DNA of 64,000 bases, from assembly GCF_901709675.1 (NCBI RefSeq), contig NC_051087.1:13331384-13395383 (forward strand). Reading direction: 5' to 3'. Shown in pieces: positions 53,645 to 64,000 of this stretch. The notes beneath the pieces were generated by a model. That model made no database searches. It was not told where the DNA came from and saw only the letters and a program-made list of their open reading frames with translations. The stretch comes from Syngnathus acus (Eukaryota; Chordata; Actinopteri; Syngnathiformes; Syngnathidae). Both the position numbers and the translations under genes were made by a program. Each line of letters begins with the position of its first letter. The first letter of the stretch is position 1.

Positions 53645-54122
53645 CCTTTTTTGGTGAAAATAATAAATTTGTTGTCATGGTGTTTGAAGTTGGTAGAGAT
53701 GTTAATGTGGTATTGTTGCAGCATAGCGTGTATAAAGGTTAGTGGAATCCTGAAGAAACATCAAATGATTTCTTTTAAAATATGTACTATATACTCGATA
53801 TCAAACATGCATGACATTTTTGTCATTATTGGACACTTGTAATTGGGTTCTTTGAGTGTCAAATAACATTGTAATGTCATTAATAGAGATAGCTTTCTTG
53901 GTGCTTTTTCATTGGACCAACATATATCACGTGACTTATAGAACCCAGCAATGACACAATATTTATTTGTTTTTATAGGCCCCAAAGCGCACAACTGTCC
54001 TCATTTCACTTACAAAGTCTTGGCGTGTAAATGTGTGTTGTTGTCCCTAGGTGACGTTTGTCACTCTCACTTTAGGTTGTAGTGCTGGAAACGACCTGGT
54101 CCCAGTTTGAGTACCTCGGGTT

Positions 54123-54310
54123 ATCGCTTCTCGGCCTTTTGGCTAAGATCAAGTGTAGTATCTGTTCTTATCAGTTGAATATCTGATACGTCTCCTATCT
54201 GGGGACCATATATTAAATTGGTTTTTGTAACAGGGAGATGGAATAGGGGCTTGCTCTGTCCACTCCACGCATTGACCTGGTATTGCAGCACTTCCAGGAA
54301 CGGTGCACCC
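54123..54310 (+). ncRNA. U2 spliceosomal snRNA, copy 2 (altered Sm site)
   Basis: 188 nt with the same start and the intact branch-point sequence GTGTAGTATCTG. The Sm region reads GGTTTTTGTAAC where copy 1 has GATTTTTGGAAC, so both purines flanking the U-run are changed, and CAGTTGAATATC differs near the branch-point stem. The 3' end GAACGGTGCACCC is the consensus form. It may be a variant gene or a decaying copy. Confidence 0.9.
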
Positions 54311-54410
54311 CTTTTCTGGTGAAAATAATAAAGTTGTTGTCATGGTGTTTGAAGTTGGTAGAGATGTAAATGTGGTATTGTTGCAGCATAGCATGTATAA
54401 AAGTAAGTTA

Positions 54411-55800
54411 ATGGAATTGAAGGAATGGGGTCGAAATACAAAAAGTCCTGCCTAGCTACAAAAACAGATATGGTCAAACCTCATTGAATAAAGTACATAA
54501 GCAGAAAAGTATATTCACATATTAAAGCAATAAAAGAAATATTTTAAGCATATAATTATACCTACACACCAAATCAATAAAGAAGACATAACTAGACATT
54601 TTTAATAGGTGGTAATGACAAAGGTTTTTATAACTTTATGATTTGATATATATTTCTGAGCACTATGAAATAACATGTTTTTTGATATATTGCCTAAATA
54701 GCTTAATGACCCTTAAGGAACTGCGTAAGGCATGCCTGATGTTTTTTCTCTAAATCATGGACACGGCCAGAGTCGTCTTGACCGTTCAGTACTTGATTAT
54801 ATCTTGTGTTTTGACTAAATGTCATATGTCGCCTAAATGCGAGACGCCAGCTTTTCGATTACTACTGAACGCTCTGCACAGAGGGAAATATTTTGCCTAA
54901 CAAAGAAAAGATACGGTTGGAAGCATGATTAAACTAAGAATGTAATGATGTAAGCAAAGACATGGAGTATCAAAAGAACAAACTTTGCATAGTCAGGGAA
55001 CATTAATAAATTGATGATGTCACAGCCAAAAGCTCACATAATTCCGTACAAAATGACAAAATTGAAAGAATGACGAATGGATGAGGTGCGACAGTGTAAG
55101 AATGGAGCAGAATGTTTACAGGAAGGTCACTTGGAGATAAAACCGGCAGGTAGGTGCCAGAGGGAGACAGCCAAGGACTCGGCCAAAGATGATCACCAAG
55201 GCCGAAAGACAGGATGGAAGACGGCAGCCCCCACACACACACCGAATCGCCCATAACCAGCACCCACTCCCATGGAATCAAACTCTACTGCGAACTTGCC
55301 CCACCCCAAAGACTCATCACCCATCAAACTCGCCCCACACCAACTGAATATAAGCTGACCAAAGAACCTTGAACGTTGCCTTTTCTGAATGGAGACTTTC
55401 TGCTCTTGAAAGGCCCAGCGCTGTATTGTACTTTCCTGAAAATAGAGCTTTCTTAACAAGAATTGTGATTGAACTCAACCAACCTGTGTAAGTCTAATTT
55501 CTGCTTCAGTGTCTTAGCATTTTCCTAAATCTGAAGAAATCAAACGAGCATGCAGTGAGTAAATTGGGTAACAGGTGATTGGCAATGGCTTTTGCCGTGA
55601 GGCGCAGATAGCGCGCTCCCTAAATTGTGGACAAAATCCAACAGTATGAACATACCCGATTGGCTTTCCCCACCGTTGCCTCCCAAAAGAATGGTGTCCT
55701 CTTTTTCAGAAACCCAAGTCTGGTCACCCTATTATAACTCACACTTCATTTGTCACAGTGATAACGTAAACGCTGTACAGTGAACATTATTTGGGCACTT
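54411..55800. other. Gene-free stretch between U2 copy 2 and psmb3
   Basis: AT-rich at first, then a GC-richer segment at 55000-55500 with short unrecognised minus frames. No feature can be supported. Confidence 0.4.
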
Positions 55801-55810
55801 AATCGAGTTA

Positions 55811-56160
55811 AATCGGTGGCGCACTGGCTATCACGTCTGCCTCACAGTTAGGAGGGTGCGGGTTCGATTCCACCTCCGGCCCTCCTTGTGTGGAGTTTGC
55901 ATGTTCTCCCCATGTCCGCGTGGGTTTTCTCCGAGCACTCCGGTTTCCTCCCACATCCCTAAAAACATGCTTGGTAGACCGATTGAGCGCTCCAAATTGC
56001 CCCTAGGTGCGAGTGCGGAAGGCTGTTTGTCTCTGTGTGCTCTGCGATTGGCTGGCAACCAGTCGAGGGTGTCCCCTGCCTACTGCCCGATGACAGCTGG
56101 GATAAGCTCCAGCATGCCCGCGACCACCGTGGGGATAAAGCGGTACAGAAGATGGATGGA
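55811..56160 (+). mobile_element. ATCC-tailed tRNA-derived SINE, plus orientation
   Basis: The head is GGTGGCGCACTGGCTATCAC (A-box-like), then GGGTTCGATTCCACC (B box). The body GTTTGCATGTTCTCCCC...GGTTTCCTCCCAC runs to ACAGAAGATGGATGGA. Best-preserved head of the family in this window. Confidence 0.88.
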
Positions 56161-56287
56161 AGTTCCACGGATGATATTTGCACTTTTATTCTTTATACAC
56201 ACTTACTAACCGAATGGCAGAAAATGAAATTTGGCGGGTATGTTCCTTTAACGCGCCTCAAAGAAACTATGTTGTCCATCGACACAG

Positions 56288-56338
56288 CCAATGAAATGGT
56301 TCTTAAAGAGCCAATCATATTCGAGCAACACAGCCAAT
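56288..56338 (+). promoter_or_regulatory. Three evenly spaced CCAAT boxes upstream of psmb3
   Basis: AGCCAAT occurs three times, with CCAAT at 56288, 56311 and 56334, exactly 23 bp apart, 134-184 bases before the psmb3 ATG. CCAAT is the NF-Y core. The surrounding bases differ, so this is not a simple tandem repeat. Confidence 0.55.
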
Positions 56339-56471
56339 CAAGTTTGTGTGTGTGTATGCTCGGTGTTTCTCCAAATTTGTGTAGTCACACCGGGAAGCTA
56401 GTCTTTCAAAATTCCCTGCGAGGCTCAGTTTAAAGTCCTGTTTGTGACACTTGGACTACAACATCTTAACA

Positions 56472-58969
<2,498 letters not shown>

Positions 58970-59033
58970 AACCCATCAAATGTTCATATTAAAACAATGA
59001 ATTTGCAGTTTTTTTTCCCCATTTATATTGTCA

Positions 59034-59039
59034 AATAAA
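59034..59039 (+). terminator. Poly(A) signal of psmb3
   Basis: AATAAA 65 bases after the psmb3 stop codon. Confidence 0.75.
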
Positions 59040-59896
59040 CTTGTTTACACAGTCAGACTTTCAGCGTAAATAAATGAGTTATCTACTGCTCGATGTAAAT
59101 CTTTAGTTAAGAGTACAATTCAGGCATTATAAAAAAAAAAAAAAAAGTGACTACACAGTGGAATTCAATGGTTTTGTTTTGATTAGGTTTGAATTCCTCA
59201 TATCTGCTGGGTGGGCAGGTTTACTTGTCAGTCACTGCATGTCCTATCTTGTTTTATCTGATATTAAAAAGATGGTTTACCTTTAGTTTATAGTTGCCAT
59301 GAGATCAACAGTTATGTTTTTGTTGAACTTTGACTGAAACACTCAGGTGCTCCAAGTGGGACCTTTCCTTCTTCCAAGCAATTTATCAATTAATAATTTA
59401 ATGGGATCATGCGTTTTGTCCTGCTCTATGCATTCCAATAACCAAAAAGTAATCAGACAAGATAAAACTCCCTTTAATATGCAATGAATCCATTTTCAAG
59501 TAACCTTTTTTACTAATGTCTGTCATTAACAAAACAATACTGTATACAAACACAAAATTGCTACATCAATGTAAACAAGATATAAAAAAAAATATTCTTA
59601 TGAAAACATATTTTCTGCTGAATTCCTCCTTTTTTAAATTAATCTTTTTTTCTCTGACCAACTTTCACACCAAGTTTACGTTTAGGATTCCAAAATATTC
59701 AAAATCGATATGGAAACGTAACATTCAAACACCAATTTTTTGTCTTTGTCCTGTATTCATTATAACACTTAAATGTTACGTTGAGTGGTTCAATGTTAAA
59801 TGTACTGGTGGGGTCTCGTGTGCACATCAGCCATGCATTTTTGATAACTGCATTCATTTACTTATTGTAGCACATCAATATGCACGTTAATGTTTG

Positions 59897-59992
59897 GTTG
59901 GTGACCAGTTCACCCCGCCTACTGCCCAAAGAAAATTGGGGCAGGCTCCAACATTGCTGTGACCCTCAACAGGATAATGGATAGATGTTCCT
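59897..59992 (+). mobile_element. Fragment of the ATCC-tailed SINE
   Basis: GTTGGTGACCAGTTCACCCC...GGATAATGGATAGATG matches the 3' third of the SINE at 55811-56160. Confidence 0.65.
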
Positions 59993-60498
59993 TCCAAATT
60001 GTCAACAGGTTTGTTTGTCTGTTATTGATATGGAAAGAGAAGCTTGAAAAAGACTCAACAGTACATCATGCTGTCTTTTTTTTGTGTGTACACGTCGAAT
60101 GGAAATGAAAGGAATTACAACATATTAGAAAGTGAGAAGACGGTGCTTAGAAACGGCTGAAGCAGACACTTGTTCAAGGCATCAGTGAGACAGTTCCTGT
60201 GCTGGCGAGAAGGGTGATAAGGTAGGACGAGAAAACAGGAGTAATAATTTAGACAAAAATTCAACAAAACCAAAGTGGTCAGGATGTTCTTTCTAAAATT
60301 AATGGAGGGGGGGCATTGTTTGATTATTTGTGTTAAGGGGTTTGTAACAGCCTCAAAACATGACCTAAGGATGCTGAAGAGGGTCAGGAAAGACAAGAAA
60401 GACTTGGCTGAATAAAATGTGTACGTGTGTGTGCGTGCGTGCGTGCATGTGTACACGTGTGACAGATCTGTGGCTGGGCAGGCTTAGTGGAGAGGAGT

Positions 60499-63010
60499 TT
60501 ATGACAAGATATTAGACATGAACTCATAGAAGCGCTTGGAGTACTGCTCGGGGTTCACCGTTGAGATCTCGGCCCCTGCCTGGAAAACAACACAAAAGAT
60601 GGACAAATGCATGAAAAGGAATCTTGGAAGATGATACTGCCAATAACATTCTTTCGTCAACTTCCTACAACCAAATAGAGGACCAGCAATGTTTGTTAAT
60701 ATCTTACCATTAAATGTACAAGATAGCCGGCAACATTATGTGAGAAAACAACTGAGCACTTGCACCACTTATTCCCACTCACGCACAGAGCAAAGCACAT
60801 TGTGCTTAATCCAGATTAAGAATAACCCTTTTTTTTTAAACTGTAACACTAAGCATTTAAAATGTCATCACAGTTTATTGGTAAATCATCACCATTTCAT
60901 CCCCACTAGATCATTTGACGGCCTTTGATCATTGGTGCAAATTATTGTTGAACACTTGAGTAACCAAATGGCTAGTATCAATTGTGTTTGTGCTAAAGTC
61001 ATGTCACTCACCCCGTGTTTCACAGTTTTGGCAGCGTGTGCAGCTTTTTTCTTCGCATCATAATGTGTGAGGATGTCGATGATCGCCATGAAGTACACCT
61101 TCTTGACAGTACCTAGCGGCAAAAAGTAACTCATACTTAACTCATACATACATAACTCGTACTTTCAAAAAAAAGACGAGGTGTTTCAATTACGATGTAA
61201 TAGCTCGGTGGGTAACTAAAGAAAAAAAATTGCATGCCGACGGTACCAGTAAGTGACATGCAAAAAAGTGCACAGCATTAAAAAGATCCGAAAGACATTG
61301 CTCACTGTCATGGCTCTTGATTGCGTAAACATCAACAGAGGGGTCAAAGTCGCCGGGCCCTAAGAATGCACAGTTAAAGGGGTTTCCAGGGCTGTCGGGT
61401 GGTGTGCCAAAGGAGCCAGTGAGCGCCCCTCCGCCCATCCCGTCATTCTCATACTCTTCTTCATCTGCACCAGCCTCCACATCCATCTCCTCCTGCTCTG
61501 CTCGTTCCACGTCATGGATCCCCACGAGAAGACTGTAATCCATGATCTTGAGAGTGGCCAGGAACTGAAACATCCAACATTCCATTTGATACCACAAAAC
61601 AATTGCGCAGCTGTAGCTCAAACGTATGTTTCTTTGAGAAACGGAGGACTAAAGCACTCCTTCCTTCAATATTACACAGTGTTGCTTCACGGCGTAAAGT
61701 GTTATGCTTCAGTCACACTTACCTCCACATCATGTTTTAGCTTCTCCAAAAAGTACTTCTTGTTGTCGTCTCCTATTTGCAGCTTATGGCCTTCATTCAG
61801 GAAGTCGTTATCTTTTAAAGTGGGCAGCTCTTTTGCCTGAGGAGAGCGGACAATAATAGTGCATGTAGAATTTTCAACAAACTCCACGTTGTCGGCACAA
61901 CAAACCAACTTGATTGCAATAAGCGGTCAACTATAAGCGGTCAACTAAAACAGATCCAAAATGAATTTCCTGCATTTATTTTTGTCTTATTTTGGGGTAA
62001 TAATCAAATGCACCTTTTCCTTGTCACTTGCTTCCCTTGAGACTGTGGAACCCTGAAAGAAGAAATATCGGTATAAATAGAAATGACGGGAATAGATGAT
62101 ACAAAAGCATGCTTCAGACTTTGTGCAAACAATATTTGGCAGGTGAAAAGACGCAAATGCCATATAAGAAATTCTTAGCTGGGAGTCGGCCAAACATTCA
62201 CAACTAATGGCAGTGGAGCCATAATAGAACAAGGACAAAGATAAACAAGGGAAAATATAGTTCAGCTTCAGCCACTAATAGGTTTGTTGTTAGCATTGAG
62301 CACACATGCCAAAATACCTTCAGGTCGTATTTGCGGTGAACAGTGAGGCGATGGCTGAATACATTCCGGGTCACTACCATGTACGTCTCCACCCCGTCCA
62401 CTGTTAGCCTGTACATACCCAGAAATTGAGGGAGCAGCGTGTTGCCATGACACTCCACTATGAACTGTGGAAAATGGAGAATAGAGAGGAAGGTCTAAGA
62501 CAAAGAGTGGCAGTGAGGTAACAAAGACGCAGAAGGAAGAGATATTCTTCTCCCCTTGCGCTGCACATTCAGAAGGGAGAAATACGTAGTTTCTAGGATG
62601 AAATCAGAAAACACAAAATACCTGCCACAATAGAACATGGCGGCAAGCATTCTACCTGGTGGTACTTTTTTAGGATGTTGTGCATCTCAGCGATGTCCTC
62701 ACTGGACACAGTTTTGATTACAAATCGATGGTCGTAGCTGGAGAGGAACCGATTGCCAAAACGACCCTGGGGGTCGCTGTTGAGGGGAGCACTCCGCGTC
62801 AGAGAGTTCTGCGAGAGGGAGAGAGAGAAAAGGACAGGAGTCCTTAAAGAACCCTCCCATATTGGCAGGAGCTCATCCAATTACAACACTACTACTTGTC
62901 ACTAAGCGCTTACCTGGTAGTCTTGGTCATCGATGGAAAACCTCTCCCTCAGGTTTCGGAACACCATGGGACAATATTCTTTGAACTTAAAGCGACTAGG
63001 AAGGTTTTCT
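60499..63010 (-). CDS. pip4k2b: Phosphatidylinositol-5-phosphate 4-kinase type 2 beta, N-terminal exons outside window
   Basis: Eight exons on the minus strand: 63010-62914, 62808-62656, 62464-62318, 62052-62014, 61836-61723, 61564-61306, 61112-61012, 60579-60499. Phases agree; 329 residues plus TAA. The enzyme makes PI(4,5)P2 from PI5P. Visible blocks are [38 protein letters not shown] (ATP-binding Lys), [49 protein letters not shown] and [25 protein letters not shown] supplies the metal-binding Asp, and the specificity loop [14 protein letters not shown] has the Ala typical of type II kinases. The end [10 protein letters not shown] favours beta over alpha. The exon before 63010, which ends in phase 2, is not in the window. 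Confidence 0.95.
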
Positions 63011-63670
63011 CTGACAAGGGAGAGTCACACAGTCAAGCAATGTTATGCTTGCTCCTCTTTGTCTGACTCGTGCACAATGTTACAAATTGTTTTTCAAATG
63101 TAATTGTGCCTTTTGGATGAGAATATTACGGCATCCTTTTGCTAACATCCCATTCAAAAGGAGATTCAACACTTTGACGTGAGTGTGACAAGGAAGCAGC
63201 AGACTTTGGTCACAATGGAACGGGAGGAATACTCGACATTCACTGTACACCTGCACTGTCTGATACGTTGCAATTTACCTCTCTTGAAAGAAATCATTCC
63301 CACTTTGGAGAGATACGGAAACGCCATTTCCAGATTTAAAGGTAGCATATTTGACTTTTTCATTGTTTGCGTACAAATTGTTGGATGTCTGGAGGGCCAC
63401 CTTGTGTAAAATTAACAGAGTAAATTTGTTGTCAGCAGCCCATTTCCAAAAATGCACCTGTGAGCAAGTCATTCTAAATTTCACTTAATTGTGACGTAAC
63501 AGAGCAGTGGAGGCAAAAAGTAAACAGAGTAAACCGCATTGAGTTTTGTCGGACGCACAGATTAGCATTAACGTCTGATAAGAAGAATATATTTGATGGG
63601 TACCCCCACCCATTTGTGTTTGCTGTCTGCACGACATATACACATAAAGTCACAAATCCATGGGAGAAAA
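63011..63670. other. Part of a pip4k2b intron
   Basis: No exon recognised. This is intronic because the preceding pip4k2b exon lies beyond the window. Confidence 0.6.
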
Positions 63671-63671
63671 T

Positions 63672-64000
63672 ACACTGCTCAGAAAAATTAAAGGAACACT
63701 TTGAAAACACATCGGATTTCAATGGTGAAAAAAAAAAAGGTTGGATACCTATACTGATATGGACAGTTTAATGTCTCAGGAACAAAAGGACGCCACATCT
63801 TTTGATGGAAATAAAAGTTTTCAGCCTACAGAGGGCTCAGTATATAGACACCCCAAAAATCTAAGTGAAAAAATGATATGGCAGGCTCGTCCATTTTGTC
63901 AAAATTCAATTTCTGCAACTCAAAATTCTTTTCAATATCTTGTGTGCCCCCCCCCTGACTGTTTCTGACTGTTTGGGCAGAGACATTCACACCAGTAGCC
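63672..64000 (+). mobile_element. Left part of a dispersed DNA-transposon-like repeat
   Basis: ACACTGCTCAGAAAAATTAA, then GGAACACTTTGAAAACACATC and ACAGAGGGCTCAGTATATAGACACCCC, a sequence I recognise as common in fish genomes. The right end lies outside the window. Confidence 0.55.

Noticed and set aside
53441-53842. 133-codon plus frame
   Set aside because: It runs across U2 snRNA copy 1 and its flanks; the RNA gene explains the sequence.

Overview
The window is nuclear DNA from a teleost fish. The evidence is GT-AG split genes, SINE, hAT, Tc1/mariner and pogo-type repeats typical of fish genomes, and orthologues of vertebrate genes (secernin-2, SP6, CWC25, PSMB3, PIP4K2B). Gene density is moderate, about eight protein-coding loci and two snRNA genes in 64 kb, and introns and intergenic DNA are full of short transposons.

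Layout. 1-6.4 kb (+): the 3' part of a multi-exon gene for an unusual mosaic lectin. Its modules in order are C-type lectin (partial), C-type lectin, SUEL/rhamnose-binding lectin, F5/8C discoidin, LCCL, C-type lectin and galectin. I rebuilt 20 exons; all reading phases agree and give 821 residues. 6.4-10.3 kb: transposon remnants, including a mariner with a decayed DUF4817-type transposase start. 10.3-21.9 kb (-): two tandem paralogous genes with N-terminal regions like ZNF318, but no matrin-type zinc fingers found here. A hAT element with a BED-finger relic lies between their exons. 22-25 kb: no confident gene. 25.3-33.1 kb (-): secernin-2, complete, with a solo LTR nested in a SINE inside an intron. 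33-43 kb: repeats and probably the noncoding 5' region of sp6. 43.4-44.3 kb (+): the sp6 coding exon. 48.7-52.4 kb (+): cwc25, complete. 53.5-54.3 kb (+): two U2 snRNA genes, 666 bp apart. 56.5-59.0 kb (+): psmb3, complete. 60.5-63.0 kb (-): pip4k2b, lacking only its N-terminal exons, which lie beyond the right edge.

How the genes relate. CWC25 and U2 snRNA are both spliceosome components. PSMB3 is a structural subunit of the 20S proteasome. PIP4K2B acts on PI5P. SP6 is an epithelial transcription factor. From memory, SP6 and SCRN2 are neighbours in human 17q21, and PSMB3, PIP4K2B and CWC25 are neighbours in human 17q12, so the window joins two conserved blocks. The mosaic lectin and the ZNF318-like pair are the least ordinary content. 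The lectin's domain order is the best candidate for something undescribed. All exon limits come from reading splice signals and frames by eye; no searches were run.
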